Positions 10,420-20,310 are shown, counted from the first letter of the stretch. The stretch: 64,000 bases of DNA from Sphingobacterium sp. CZ-2 (GCF_004526235.1 NZ_CP038159.1:1-64000), one strand, 5' to 3'. A program made the numbers and translations. The notes: generated by a model from the letters alone, not told the origin.

Positions 10420-11418
10420 TTATAATCCCAATTTTGCAGAAATATCCAACATCCTTTCAATAGGTCGCTGAGCCCGTTTGATGATATCCTCTGGAAGAAT
10501 GATCTCTGGCTGCTCGTAATACAAGCAATTGTATAATTTTTCCAGGGTATTCAATTTCATATGCGGACAATCATTACAAGCACACATGTTGTTTGGTGGC
10601 GCTGGAATGAACGTCTTAGAAGGAGAGGCCTTCTGCATCTGATGTAGGATTCCTGATTCTGTAGCGACGATAAAGGTATCTGCCGCATCCTCGATCGTAA
10701 ATTTCAACATCCCTGAGGTAGAACCGATGTAATCCGCCTGTGCAAGGATGTGTTCCTCACATTCTGGATGTGCAATAAACTTCGCATCTGGATATTCTGC
10801 GCGCAAGGCATCGATCCTTTCCTGCGAGAAGATCTCGTGCACCATACACGCACCGTTCCAAAGCACTAGATCCCTACCCGTTTTCTTCTTCACATAATCC
10901 CCTAGATTACGGTCAGGACCAAAGATGATCTTCTGATCCTCCGGTAAACTTTCCACAATCTGCACCGCATTACTGGAAGTACAAACGATATCGGATAAAG
11001 CCTTCAGTTCAGCCGTACAGTTCACATAGGTGATCACCAAGTGATCCGGATATTTCTCTTTGAATTTTGCAAATAAATGTGGTGGACAACTATCTGATAA
11101 AGAGCATCCTGCCTTTAGATCAGGTAACAATACTTTCTTACTTGGAGAAAGTATCTTCGCTGTTTCTGCCATGAAATGAACACCGGCAAATACAATCACC
11201 TCCGCATCCGTCTTTGCAGCCTGTTGCGATAAGCCCAAACTGTCGCCAATATAATCAGCAAGATCCTGAATCTCAGATTCCTGATAATAATGGGCTAGGA
11301 TAACGGCATTCTTCTCTTTCTTCAGCTTATTGATTTCTGCAACCAGATCGATGGTCGGGTCTATCGCCACATCAATATAGCCCTTCGCCTCCAAGTCGTA
11401 TTCAAAAGTTTTATTCAT
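10420..11418 (-). CDS. nadA: Quinolinate synthase A
   Basis: NadA condenses iminoaspartate with dihydroxyacetone phosphate to quinolinate, using a [4Fe-4S] cluster. The 332-residue protein shows the repeated NadA blocks: [43 protein letters not shown], a Cys in [10 protein letters not shown], and the C-terminal [10 protein letters not shown] with the cluster cysteines. The start is placed at 11418 (MNKTFEYD). An in-frame ATG 27 codons upstream would give a leader with no family similarity. It is divergent from nadB, which makes the iminoaspartate substrate, across the proposed replication origin. Confidence 0.95.
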   Translation of the reverse strand: MNKTFEYDLEAKGYIDVAIDPTIDLVAEINKLKKEKNAVILAHYYQESEIQDLADYIGDSLGLSQQAAKTDAEVIVFAGVHFMAETAKILSPSKKVLLPDLKAGCSLSDSCPPHLFAKFKEKYPDHLVITYVNCTAELKALSDIVCTSSNAVQIVESLPEDQKIIFGPDRNLGDYVKKKTGRDLVLWNGACMVHEIFSQERIDALRAEYPDAKFIAHPECEEHILAQADYIGSTSGMLKFTIEDAADTFIVATESGILHQMQKASPSKTFIPAPPNNMCACNDCPHMKLNTLEKLYNCLYYEQPEIILPEDIIKRAQRPIERMLDISAKLGL

Positions 11419-11499
11419 TTGGTTTCGATTAATTGACAAATGTGATTTCATTGATCGATTACACAAAAGTAAACAAAGAAAATGAAACGAAATCCACAT

Positions 11500-11921
11500 T
11501 CCTTTTTTTCAATAATTAATAACTCTTTTTTTAAAAGAAGAATCTTGTTGTTTATTAGCATGTGGATAATGGGGATAATTTTAGGATTTTTAATTTTATT
11601 TAATGGATATTCTCTATTTATTCACAAGTTATCCACAGGTCTAAAAGCCTTATCTCTTGATTTTCAGTCCGCTCATTTTTGACCCTTTATTTTTTCCATA
11701 TTTTTTTGTGAAATGTTTGTTTGTGGGGAATTGTTAATATTACATTCATTTGCTCTTAATATTTTGGTAATAATTGTGTGGAAATTGATAGCGATGTTGA
11801 TTTTTGAGAAGTTTTCAATTTTATTCCACGAGTTATTTACAGGTTTTCCACATATTTTGTTAATTTGTTGGTTTATTAGGTATTAATAAAGGATATAACA
11901 GTAAACATAGGTTGTGGATAG
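11500..11921. other. Candidate chromosomal origin (oriC) with DnaA boxes
   Basis: The AT-rich nadA-nadB gap has consensus DnaA boxes TTATNCACA at 11561-11569 (reverse), 11618-11626 and 11629-11637. Weaker ones lie at 11833-11841 (TTATTTACA), 11844-11852 (TTTTCCACA) and 11913-11921 (reverse, overlapping the nadB start). Long T/A-rich stretches between them could unwind. Gene polarity diverges around it (mostly minus to the left, largely plus to the right), and parS sites lie 6 kb away. No protein is predicted here; a 66-codon frame through it looks accidental. Confidence 0.7.
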
Positions 11922-13503
11922 AAAAGTTGATTTTTTAGTCGTAGGATCAGGAATTGCAGGCTTGAGTTTTGCGCTCAAAGCTGCTAAGCTAGGAAAAGTG
12001 CTTATCGTAACGAAAGCCAATGAGGATGAGTCGAATACAAAATATGCTCAGGGTGGGGTTGCCGTCGTAACGGATGAAACCGATAGCTTTGAAAAACATA
12101 TTGAAGATACCCTGATCGCAGGAGATGGTCTATGTGATACCCAGGTTGTGGAAAACGTGGTGAAAGAAGGGCCTGCTCGTATAAATGAGCTGATTGCTTA
12201 TGGTACTTCTTTCGATAAGGAAGATTCCGGCGAATATGATCTGGCCCGTGAAGGTGGTCATTCCATGCATAGGATCCTTCATTATAAGGACATTACAGGC
12301 TATGAGATCGAAAGGGCGCTATTGGATCAAATCCATGCGAATCCTAATATTGAGATATTAACACATTATTTCGCCGTTGATCTAATTACTCAACACCATT
12401 TGGGTATACATGTGGATAAACGTTCAGAAAACATCAATTGCTATGGTATCTACGCGTTAAATACAAAAAGCAAGGTGGTGGAAAAGATCCTTTCAAAGGT
12501 TACCTTGATGGCAACTGGTGGAGCTGGACATGTGTATTCCAGTACAACGAACCCTACCATTGCCACAGGTGATGGTATTGCCATGGTCTATCGTGCAAAA
12601 GGTAAAGTTCGTAATATGGAATTTATACAGTTCCATCCAACGGCTTTATATAATCCAAGGGAATATCCCGCATTTTTGATTTCTGAAGCTGTGCGTGGTT
12701 TCGGTGGTATTTTGAGACGTGCGAATGGGGAATCCTTTATGGAAGAATACGATGAACGCGGATCGCTGGCGCCGAGGGATATTGTGGCCCGTGCTATTGA
12801 TGCGGAGATGAAGAAATCCGGATTGGATTATGTGTATTTAGATATTACCCATCGATCCAAAGCCGATATTCTTTCCCATTTTCCTAATATCTACGAAAAA
12901 TGCCTGTCCGTTGGTTTGGATATGACCAAGGATTTTATTCCGGTATCACCTGCTGCGCATTATTTATGTGGTGGTATTATGGTGGATGAATACGGAGCTA
13001 CCAGTATAAAAAGTTTATATGCATGTGGAGAATGTTCTTCAACAGGCTTACATGGAGCCAATCGATTGGCATCCAACTCTTTATTAGAAGCAGCTGTATA
13101 TGCACACCGGATTTTTGAAGATGCAAGTAAAATTGTTGGATCTATCGACTATCAGGAAGACATTCCTTCTTGGGATGATTCCAATACCCAATTGAGTAAT
13201 GAGGATATTTTGGTGACCCACAACCTTCGTGAAACACAAAAGTTGATGAGCGATTATGTGGGAATTGTTCGTTCTGATTTTAGGTTAGAACGTGCGATGC
13301 GTAGATTGGGATTACTCCATGAAGAAACGGAATCCTTCTATAAGAACACCAAATTGTCGGTTAAGCTATGTGAGCTTCGGAATGTCATTCAGGTGGCTTA
13401 TCTCGTGGTTAAATCAGCTACACAGCGAAAAGAGAGTAGGGGATTGCATTACACCACAGATTATCCGCAACATGCTAATATATTAGAAGATACGATCCTT
13501 TAA
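11914..13503 (+). CDS. nadB: L-aspartate oxidase
   Basis: NadB oxidises L-aspartate to iminoaspartate with FAD, feeding NadA in de novo NAD synthesis. The 529-residue protein opens with the dinucleotide-binding VVGSGIAGLSFALKAA and KYAQGGVAVV. It also has the active-site region REGGHSMHRILH, the GGAGHVYSSTTNP block, and FIQFHPTAL shared with fumarate reductase flavoproteins, plus a C-terminal helical domain. It uses a GTG start inside a near-consensus DnaA box. The gene is followed after nine bases by a gamma carbonic anhydrase gene, likely co-transcribed. Confidence 0.95.
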   Translation: MDRKVDFLVVGSGIAGLSFALKAAKLGKVLIVTKANEDESNTKYAQGGVAVVTDETDSFEKHIEDTLIAGDGLCDTQVVENVVKEGPARINELIAYGTSFDKEDSGEYDLAREGGHSMHRILHYKDITGYEIERALLDQIHANPNIEILTHYFAVDLITQHHLGIHVDKRSENINCYGIYALNTKSKVVEKILSKVTLMATGGAGHVYSSTTNPTIATGDGIAMVYRAKGKVRNMEFIQFHPTALYNPREYPAFLISEAVRGFGGILRRANGESFMEEYDERGSLAPRDIVARAIDAEMKKSGLDYVYLDITHRSKADILSHFPNIYEKCLSVGLDMTKDFIPVSPAAHYLCGGIMVDEYGATSIKSLYACGECSSTGLHGANRLASNSLLEAAVYAHRIFEDASKIVGSIDYQEDIPSWDDSNTQLSNEDILVTHNLRETQKLMSDYVGIVRSDFRLERAMRRLGLLHEETESFYKNTKLSVKLCELRNVIQVAYLVVKSATQRKESRGLHYTTDYPQHANILEDTIL

Positions 13504-13512
13504 ACCCAATCT

Positions 13513-14031
13513 ATGGCAACTATACTTCCTGTTAAGGACAAACAACCTATTATTGCTGAAAACTGCTTTGTAGCGCCCAATTGTACCATTGTCGGTGATG
13601 TGGAAATTGCGGAACATTGCTCAATCTGGTTCAATGCCGTGATCAGAGGGGATGTGAATTATATACGTATTGGCAAGTATTCCAATATACAGGATAATGT
13701 GACCATCCACGGAACCTATCTGAAGAATGGTACCGATATTGGAAATTATGTGAACATCGGGCATAATGCCATTGTACATGGCTGTATTATAGATGATTAT
13801 GTACTTATCGGGATGGGGGCTATAGTCATGGATAAAGCCCATATTCAGAGCAATGTGATCATTGCAGCCGGAGCTGTGGTATTGGAGAACAGTATCTGTG
13901 AATCGGGATTCCTGTATGCTGGTGTTCCTGCCAAAAAAATAAAGCCGCTCACGGAGGAGCAGCTTAATCTCTTAAAAAAATTACCACATAATTATGTGCT
14001 ATATTCTTCTTGGTTCCAGGAAGAAAACTAA
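13513..14031 (+). CDS. Gamma carbonic anhydrase family protein
   Basis: A 172-residue left-handed beta-helix (hexapeptide repeat) protein. The imperfect hexapeptides run through almost the whole length, and three His residues in TIHGTY and IGHNAIVHG match the gamma-CA zinc site. Members include CamH/YrdA-type proteins whose carbonic anhydrase activity is often weak or unproven. It lies just downstream of nadB on the same strand and is convergent with the lipoprotein gene. Family certain; biochemical role uncertain. Confidence 0.88.
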   Translation: MATILPVKDKQPIIAENCFVAPNCTIVGDVEIAEHCSIWFNAVIRGDVNYIRIGKYSNIQDNVTIHGTYLKNGTDIGNYVNIGHNAIVHGCIIDDYVLIGMGAIVMDKAHIQSNVIIAAGAVVLENSICESGFLYAGVPAKKIKPLTEEQLNLLKKLPHNYVLYSSWFQEEN

Positions 14032-14058
14032 ATTTTGAATCGGAACCATTGATTTAGG

Positions 14059-15735
14059 CTAAGGAAAGTTTACTTCAATGGTTTCGTTCTGTTCCCAGTT
14101 TGCCCTGATGGTAAACGTCCTATCCAGGTACCATATTCTTTCCGCTTGTTTTCGCGCATAAACATCCGCTGGATCCCATTTTCCATTTGCATTGCTGTCC
14201 TCGATTATCCGCAGACTGTATTTACCTCCAGGAAATTTAATGTAGGAAAGTTTGTGATCGGCCGGTAATATTTTCTTATCAAAGATCTTATCCTTTTTCT
14301 CGTCAATAAGTTCGATAATATAACTTTTGCCTGTATCCAATCCATTGAACGTCAAGTTGATATCCCCGTAATTATCGGCTTCGTTCAACGTGAAACTTGT
14401 CTTACTTTCTTTGTTGAATTCATCGAAAGGTCCTAAGATGGCTTTCTCCTGTAGAACTAATTCATAATTCTTATTTGGCCGCCAATTGAAACGGATATGA
14501 TAAAGTTCTTTATCAATAGAATCCTGTTGCAATTGAAAATTTCTACGTGATACCGAGTCCTCTGTTAGGAGGATCTTGTTCTTATCAACGGATGCAATTG
14601 GTGTTTTAGCACTCAATTGGATATGCTTTACCCGATCTACTTTGGTACTGATGTTCAGGATTGGTTGTATATGCTGATCAACCTTGATATTTCTTGCCTT
14701 TCTAAACTTCAGGGTATCCAATACCTGGTTATTTTCGGATAATTCAACCCGCACAGAATCGTAATCAATAGAAGAGGTATATATCCTCAGGGTATCATTT
14801 TCGGGACTTAATCGGATGATCTTATCCGCATCCAGGTTAGCGGGTTCCAAGATCCGCACCGTTGGATTATTGATGCTTCTATTGAATGTGAATAACATGG
14901 AACCATCAGTATCCATCTTTTTTTCCAGGTTTCTGAAGATGGTCGGATGGGATTGGGTATATTCTAGTTTGATGCCTGATACATTCTCCTGTAATACAAT
15001 GCTATCATTCTGGAACCCTATCCAATCATCCCCATTGAAGATTTTATCGTTGTTGATGTCTTTGATAGCGTATACCCGGTAGGTATCTTCTCGCAGGTTA
15101 TTGAACTTAAAATTTCCAGATGAATCCACACTGGTGTAATAGGAGGCTTTTTTCTTACCGAAAATAGAATCTTTGCTCGTCGGAATCAAAATAGCTATGA
15201 CTTCTTTGTCCTTGCTCAGATCGAATTCTTTGGTATAGCCATTCATCACCGATCCTTCTATGGTTAAGGAATCCAATTTGTCACCTGTAGAGAAAACATA
15301 GGTATAGTTCATCAATGGATTGCTCTCGTTGTAATCGACCAAGCCTTTTCCAAAATTGATGGTATACGTGGTGTTGGCATCTAATGAATCTGGTAGGGTA
15401 ATGATCAGATTCTTCTTCTTGACTTTTGGTTGGATAGAAGTACTGGCATCGGGGGAGAGGTTGAACTCGCGCTGCCAATTGGCCAATTTGATATATTCAT
15501 CAAAAGTGATGACGATTTCCTTATCCTTAAAATTTCGGGAAAGGTTTGCCGGCGACTCATTCAGAATTTTTGGTGGAATGGAATCCTTGGGTCCTCCAGT
15601 TGGTCTTTGCATGTTCGCACACTGCATAAAACTCAAACTCAGCATAAAAATAAAGCATAAAAAAGCTATTCTTTGAAATAAGGTGCTTTTTAATTGATCT
15701 GACGGGTTTTTATCTTTTTTTGAATCCTGAGTCAT
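14059..15735 (-). CDS. Ig-like (Big_5) domain lipoprotein
   Basis: A 558-residue exported protein. A basic cytoplasmic stretch precedes a hydrophobic segment and a lipobox-like end (SFMQCANMQ, Cys about 39), then the block GGPKDSIPPKIL followed by an N-terminal Big_5-type Ig domain with FDEYIKL. The remainder is beta-rich, and the C terminus has a calcium-binding-like DSNANGKWDPADVY stretch. Such proteins are common, highly conserved surface or periplasmic lipoproteins of Bacteroidota with no known function. The start could be internal, nearer the hydrophobic segment. Confidence 0.78.
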   Translation of the reverse strand: MTQDSKKDKNPSDQLKSTLFQRIAFLCFIFMLSLSFMQCANMQRPTGGPKDSIPPKILNESPANLSRNFKDKEIVITFDEYIKLANWQREFNLSPDASTSIQPKVKKKNLIITLPDSLDANTTYTINFGKGLVDYNESNPLMNYTYVFSTGDKLDSLTIEGSVMNGYTKEFDLSKDKEVIAILIPTSKDSIFGKKKASYYTSVDSSGNFKFNNLREDTYRVYAIKDINNDKIFNGDDWIGFQNDSIVLQENVSGIKLEYTQSHPTIFRNLEKKMDTDGSMLFTFNRSINNPTVRILEPANLDADKIIRLSPENDTLRIYTSSIDYDSVRVELSENNQVLDTLKFRKARNIKVDQHIQPILNISTKVDRVKHIQLSAKTPIASVDKNKILLTEDSVSRRNFQLQQDSIDKELYHIRFNWRPNKNYELVLQEKAILGPFDEFNKESKTSFTLNEADNYGDINLTFNGLDTGKSYIIELIDEKKDKIFDKKILPADHKLSYIKFPGGKYSLRIIEDSNANGKWDPADVYARKQAERIWYLDRTFTIRANWEQNETIEVNFP

Positions 15736-15812
15736 AAATTTTAAAATAATGTCTTAAATCGCTTTATTTTACTTCGTTTCTTTATTTAATTAAATAACTG
15801 ATATTCAGTATT

Positions 15813-17672
15813 TTAACTCATATGTACCATTAAAACACTGATATCCGCAGGAGAAACACCCGAAATCCGGGAAGCTTGGCCTAATGTTCTAGGTTTTACT
15901 TTTAATAGTTTTTGTCTTGCTTCGATCGATAATGAAGTTAAGGAATTATAATCAAATTCTGGATTGATTTCTTTGTCCTCCATTTTCTTCATCTTGTTCA
16001 CAATTTCCATTTCCTTCTCAAAGTAACTATCGTATTTCACTTTGATCTCTGCTTGTTCAATAGTTTCCTTATCAAATTGCGATAAGTAGTTTGCTAAGGT
16101 TTTATCCGCTCTGATGATGTCATTCATCTCGACTTGTGGTCTACTTAGGATATTGAACAATCTTGTTTTTTGACTGATAGAACTGCTTCCTTTTTCGGCC
16201 AACACTTGGTTCATGTTGTCGATGGAAACTGAATTTGTTTTTAGGAACTCCACGATATCATCCGAGTTTTTTACTTTATCATTTACGATCTGTAATCTTT
16301 CATCGGATACCAATCCTAATTTATGGGCGATAGGGGTAAGGCGAATATCCGCATTATCCTGTCTCAATAATAGGCGGTGTTCTGCTCTGGAAGTGAACAT
16401 CCGATAAGGCTCGTCTGTACCTTTTGTTACCAGGTCATCCACCAATACGCCGATATAAGATTCCGATCTTTTCAATATTAATTCATGCAGATCGTTGATG
16501 CGTTGATGCGCATTGATCCCTGCCAAGAAACCCTGTGCTCCTGCTTCTTCATATCCCGTGGTGCCATTGATCTGTCCTGCAAAGAAAAGGTGTTTTACCT
16601 TTAGCGTTTCCAAGGTTAGATCCAATTGCATCGGTGGGAAAAAATCGTATTCAATGGCGTATCCCGGTCTGTACATTTTCGCCTGCTCAAATCCTGGGAT
16701 TAATTGCAACGCTTTTAATTGTACGTCCTCCGGAAGGGAAGTAGAGAATCCATTAACATAAATTTCCACCGTACGGAATCCTTCGGGTTCAACAAAAATC
16801 TGATGCCTTTCGCGCTCCGCAAAACGGTTGATTTTATCTTCGATCGATGGACAATAACGTGGTCCCAAACCTTTGATTCTTCCGGTGAACATAGGAGATT
16901 TTTCAAATCCTGTTTTCAAAACCTCATGTACTTTATCGTTCGTATAGGTAATCCAACAACAGCGTTGTTCGGTTGGAACCTCTACATTGGTATAGGAAAA
17001 ACGTCCGCGATTTTCATCACCCCATTGCTCTTCCATCCGTTCATAATTCAGACTTCTTCCATCTACACGGGGAGGAGTACCAGTCTTCATTCTACCGGAT
17101 TCAAAACCTAAAGACACCAACTGTTCGGTCAATCCTGTCGCCGCTTTTTCCCCAGTTCTACCGCCACCAAATTTCTTTTCGCCCACATGGATTACCCCAT
17201 TAAGGAACGTTCCATTAGTAAGCACTACAGCATCACTTTCTATACGGATACCCATTGACGTAATCACTCCTGCAGCTTTTCCGTTTTCTACGATGACTTC
17301 TTTTACCGTATCCTGCCACATATCCAAATTAGGAATGGACTCTAATTGCCAACGCCATTCTTCAGCAAAGCGCATACGGTCATTCTGTGTTCTTGGGCTC
17401 CACATGGCTGGACCTTTGGAAAGGTTCAACATGCGGAATTGTATAGTAGATTTATCAGCAATGATACCAGTATATCCACCCATAGCATCAATCTCTCTTA
17501 CGATTTGACCTTTTGCCACACCACCGATAGCCGGGTTACAGCTCATCTGTGCGATCACCCCCATGTTCATGGTGATGAGCAAAACAGAGGAACCCAGGTT
17601 AGCCGCTGCTGCTGCTGCCTCACATCCGGCATGGCCGGCCCCAACTACAATTACATTATATTTTTTAAACAT
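15813..17672 (-). CDS. mnmG: tRNA uridine-5-carboxymethylaminomethyl modification enzyme MnmG
   Basis: MnmG (GidA) works with MnmE and FAD to install carboxymethylaminomethyl groups on the wobble uridine of several tRNAs. At 619 residues it has the usual length, with the N-terminal FAD site VVGAGHAGCEAA, the CNPAIGG block, RMKTGTPPRVDGR, the AGQINGTTGYEEAGAQG signature, and a C-terminal helical MnmE-binding domain. Two parS sites lie immediately upstream, as expected for the origin-proximal gidA neighbourhood of many bacteria. The assignment is firm. Confidence 0.97.
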   Translation of the reverse strand: MFKKYNVIVVGAGHAGCEAAAAAANLGSSVLLITMNMGVIAQMSCNPAIGGVAKGQIVREIDAMGGYTGIIADKSTIQFRMLNLSKGPAMWSPRTQNDRMRFAEEWRWQLESIPNLDMWQDTVKEVIVENGKAAGVITSMGIRIESDAVVLTNGTFLNGVIHVGEKKFGGGRTGEKAATGLTEQLVSLGFESGRMKTGTPPRVDGRSLNYERMEEQWGDENRGRFSYTNVEVPTEQRCCWITYTNDKVHEVLKTGFEKSPMFTGRIKGLGPRYCPSIEDKINRFAERERHQIFVEPEGFRTVEIYVNGFSTSLPEDVQLKALQLIPGFEQAKMYRPGYAIEYDFFPPMQLDLTLETLKVKHLFFAGQINGTTGYEEAGAQGFLAGINAHQRINDLHELILKRSESYIGVLVDDLVTKGTDEPYRMFTSRAEHRLLLRQDNADIRLTPIAHKLGLVSDERLQIVNDKVKNSDDIVEFLKTNSVSIDNMNQVLAEKGSSSISQKTRLFNILSRPQVEMNDIIRADKTLANYLSQFDKETIEQAEIKVKYDSYFEKEMEIVNKMKKMEDKEINPEFDYNSLTSLSIEARQKLLKVKPRTLGQASRISGVSPADISVLMVHMS

Positions 17673-17685
17673 AGATTATTCTCAA

Positions 17686-17699
17686 GTTTCACGTGGAAC
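17686..17699. promoter_or_regulatory. parS-like site (one mismatch)
   Basis: gtttcacgtggaac differs at one base from the ParB-binding palindrome. It sits 14 bases upstream of the mnmG start. Confidence 0.75.
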
Positions 17700-17709
17700 T
17701 GATAAAGGA

Positions 17710-17723
17710 GTTTCACGTGAAAC
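17710..17723. promoter_or_regulatory. parS site, perfect 14-bp palindrome
   Basis: gtttcacgtgaaac is the perfect parS core recognised by ParB/Spo0J for chromosome segregation. It is 24 bases from the imperfect copy and four bases past the stop codon of the ABC-F gene. Such sites cluster near oriC, which supports an origin nearby. Confidence 0.9.
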
Positions 17724-17726
17724 GTA

Positions 17727-19574
17727 TTATATAAATTCTGCCAACTCCATCCAGCGTTCTGTTTTGCTGTCAAGACTGGTCTTGCTCTTTTCTATCTCTT
17801 CCGCTATTTCCTGAAGCTCCACATGGTTCGTTGTGCTCGAAAGTTTTTCGGTCAACACACTCACCTGGTTCTCCAAGGTTTCGATTTCCTTTTCCAAGGA
17901 CTCGAACTCATGCTGTTCCTTGAAGCTTAGCTTCTTCTTTTTCTCTTGAACCGGTTGAACTTTTTCAACCTTCTTCTCTACCTTTTTCTCTACGGCTTCC
18001 TGCTCCAATTTGAAGTCGGCATAGTTACCATTATAGATCACTACCTCGGCATCTCCTTTGAAGACGAACAATTGTTCCGTCAGTTTGTCTATCAAGTAAC
18101 GGTCGTGGGAAACTAAGATCAATACCCCATGGTACTCCTCTAAAAATTCTTCCAGGATATTCAAGGTATCAATATCCAGATCATTGGATGGCTCATCGAG
18201 TATCAGGAAGTTCGGATTGGCCATCAACACCCGCATCAATTGCAACCTCTTTTTTTCTCCACCACTCAGTTTGCTTACCAAACCAAATTGCTTCTCCGGT
18301 GGAAATAAAAATTTAGTCAATAATTGGGAAGCCGTGATCACTTCTCCACTTTTCATCTCGATGAAATCGGCCACATTCTTGACAATGTCCAACACGCGCT
18401 CATCCGTCGAGAAGCTCAAACCTTCCTGTTTATAGTAACCATATTTGGTCGTCTCGCCCACATCAATTTTACCTGAAGTAGGAAGGAGGATGCCTGTAAT
18501 CAAATTCAAAAAAGTAGACTTACCACTTCCGTTCTTTCCGGCTAGACCAATTCGGTCTCCCTTCTTGAATATGTAGGAAAAATCCTTAATGATGTCTTTA
18601 CCGGCTACAGCAAATCCAACCTTATCTAATTCCAAGATTTTATTTCCCTGGCGGGAAACTTTAACCGAAAGCTCCACATTATCTTTCTTCCTCGGACCCT
18701 TGGATCGCTCCTCTAAGTCGTAGAAAGATTCAATTCTCGCCTTCGCTTTAGTACCCCTTGCCTGTGGCTGACGGCGCATCCAATCGAGCTCCTTCCTCCA
18801 TAGGTTTCTGGCCTTATCCGCCGCCGCAATTTCTGTTGCTTCACGCTCGGCTTTCTTCTCCAAGAAGTAGGCGTAATTTCCTTTATAGGAATAGACCTGC
18901 CCTTTATCCAACTCCCTAATTTCTGTACAGATATTATCGAGAAAATAACGGTCGTGGGAAACCAACAATACCGTCTTCTGTCCGGTGGTCAATAGTTTTT
19001 CCAACCATTCAATGGTCTCAATGTCCAAGTGGTTGGTCGGCTCATCCAATACATAGATATCCGGTTCATCAATCAAGAGCTTCGCCAAAGCCAAGCGTTT
19101 CTTTTGGCCTCCACTCAAGGATGCGATCTGCTGATTGAAGTTTTTGATCTGGAACCTATTAAGGATGGTCTTGATGTTGTTTTCATATTCCCAAGCGTTC
19201 AAGTTGGTCAACCTTTCGGTGATATCCATGAAATGTTTTGAGTTAAAATCTTGATTTTCAACTAATTGTTCGTATTCTTTGATTAATTGTTGCTGCTCAT
19301 TATCCAAGCTGAATATGAAATCATTGATGGTATTCAGGTAGGAGAAATCGGGTTCTTGTGGTAGATAACCAATTCGGAGTCCGCGCTCTTTAACAACCCT
19401 ACCTTTTGTAGGGACGACTAGTTCGGCCAATATCTTCAATAAGGTAGATTTTCCGGTACCATTGATACCGACCAATGCTACACGGTCGCCTTTCTGTAAA
19501 GCAAAATGTAAATCTTGAAATAACCAGCGATCATTAAATGAATGGCTAACTTGTTCTGTGCTTAAAATACTCAC
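17727..19574 (-). CDS. ABC-F family ATPase (Uup-like)
   Basis: A 615-residue soluble protein with two ABC ATPase domains in one chain and no membrane segments. Walker A motifs are GINGTGKST (about residue 36) and GKNGSGKST (about residue 340). The signature motifs are LSGGQKKRLALAKLL and LSGGEKKRLQLMRVL, each followed by LDEPTNHLD or LDEPSNDLD. A basic inter-domain linker and a C-terminal Lys/Glu-rich coiled coil (about residues 530-610) match the Uup branch, which acts on ribosomes or branched DNA. Specific role not provable here. It lies upstream of mnmG on the same strand. Confidence 0.92.
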   Translation of the reverse strand: MSILSTEQVSHSFNDRWLFQDLHFALQKGDRVALVGINGTGKSTLLKILAELVVPTKGRVVKERGLRIGYLPQEPDFSYLNTINDFIFSLDNEQQQLIKEYEQLVENQDFNSKHFMDITERLTNLNAWEYENNIKTILNRFQIKNFNQQIASLSGGQKKRLALAKLLIDEPDIYVLDEPTNHLDIETIEWLEKLLTTGQKTVLLVSHDRYFLDNICTEIRELDKGQVYSYKGNYAYFLEKKAEREATEIAAADKARNLWRKELDWMRRQPQARGTKAKARIESFYDLEERSKGPRKKDNVELSVKVSRQGNKILELDKVGFAVAGKDIIKDFSYIFKKGDRIGLAGKNGSGKSTFLNLITGILLPTSGKIDVGETTKYGYYKQEGLSFSTDERVLDIVKNVADFIEMKSGEVITASQLLTKFLFPPEKQFGLVSKLSGGEKKRLQLMRVLMANPNFLILDEPSNDLDIDTLNILEEFLEEYHGVLILVSHDRYLIDKLTEQLFVFKGDAEVVIYNGNYADFKLEQEAVEKKVEKKVEKVQPVQEKKKKLSFKEQHEFESLEKEIETLENQVSVLTEKLSSTTNHVELQEIAEEIEKSKTSLDSKTERWMELAEFI

Positions 19575-19677
19575 CTAGATGTTTTGACGTAAAATTCCAA
19601 GCACAAAATTATTAAATATTTGTTACTCCTTAACCCTTAAATATGAAATGTGTACTTATACTGATAAAAGTGTCCCA

Positions 19678-20064
19678 TTAATTCAGCCTGTAGGAGGCAA
19701 TCAGGTTGAAACGAGGGATGTGAACATGGAAAATGGAATTGTCGATCTCCCGGATCATTTCATAATATCCTTCCATAAAACCAAGGTCACTTTTGAGGTT
19801 GCAGCCCGACACATATTGATGGCTTTCACCCGGAGCTAAAATGGGTTGCTCGCCAACCACACCATCGCCGTCCACCTGTTTGATATCGCCGGTAGAATCA
19901 AAGATGTTCCAATGTCTTCTTAATAATTGCACCGTGTATTCACTGTTATTTTCAATCGTGATACGATAGGCAAACATAAAATGCTCGTTATCAGGATTGG
20001 AATACTCGGATTGATAAGTAGACTCAACGGAAATTTTCACGCCAGATGTAGTTTGTGTCGTCAT
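19678..20064 (-). CDS. apaG: ApaG family protein
   Basis: A 128-residue single-domain beta-sandwich protein of the ApaG/FBX3 family. Seen: the conserved VSVESTYQSEYSNP-like opening, YRITIENNSEYTVQLLRRHW, VDGDGVVGEQPILAPGE and YVSGCNLKSDLGFMEG-Y, which are the family hallmarks. ApaG has been linked to divalent cation handling, but its molecular role is unsettled. It stands alone between an ABC-F gene and a large hairpin repeat. Confidence 0.92.
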   Translation of the reverse strand: MTTQTTSGVKISVESTYQSEYSNPDNEHFMFAYRITIENNSEYTVQLLRRHWNIFDSTGDIKQVDGDGVVGEQPILAPGESHQYVSGCNLKSDLGFMEGYYEMIREIDNSIFHVHIPRFNLIASYRLN

Positions 20065-20221
20065 TGCTTCAAATATATTAATTTACCCTAGATGCACAAC
20101 TATCTTCAACCATTGTACTAGTTAAATTACGTTTTTTAGACAAATAAATTACATAATCCCTTGAAATTTAATGTTTAAAACCCATTTTTTCTTCAAACTT
20201 TTTTCAGATTGTAGACGGGCT

Positions 20222-20310
20222 GGAAGTGAGATTTAAGTGAGGTGTAAGTGAGTTGTAAGTGCTAAAAGGCACTTACAACTCACTTACATGTCACTTGCAC
20301 CCTACTTGCC
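20222..20310. repeat. Long inverted repeat built from AAGTGAG tandem units
   Basis: Each arm of about 40 bases contains four spaced copies of an aagtgag-like unit. The inner 19 bases of the arms (20244-20262 and 20269-20287) pair perfectly around the loop taaaag, and the outer part pairs imperfectly. It has no T-run, so it is not a simple terminator. It lies in the divergent apaG/methylase promoter gap. Confidence 0.8.

Noticed and set aside
11482-11682. 66-codon open frame in the nadA-nadB gap
   Set aside because: It runs through the DnaA boxes, has low-complexity AT-driven composition and overlaps the nadA 5' side; it looks accidental.
16719-17111. 130-codon open frame antisense to mnmG
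   Set aside because: It lies wholly within the certain mnmG reading frame and has no recognisable features.
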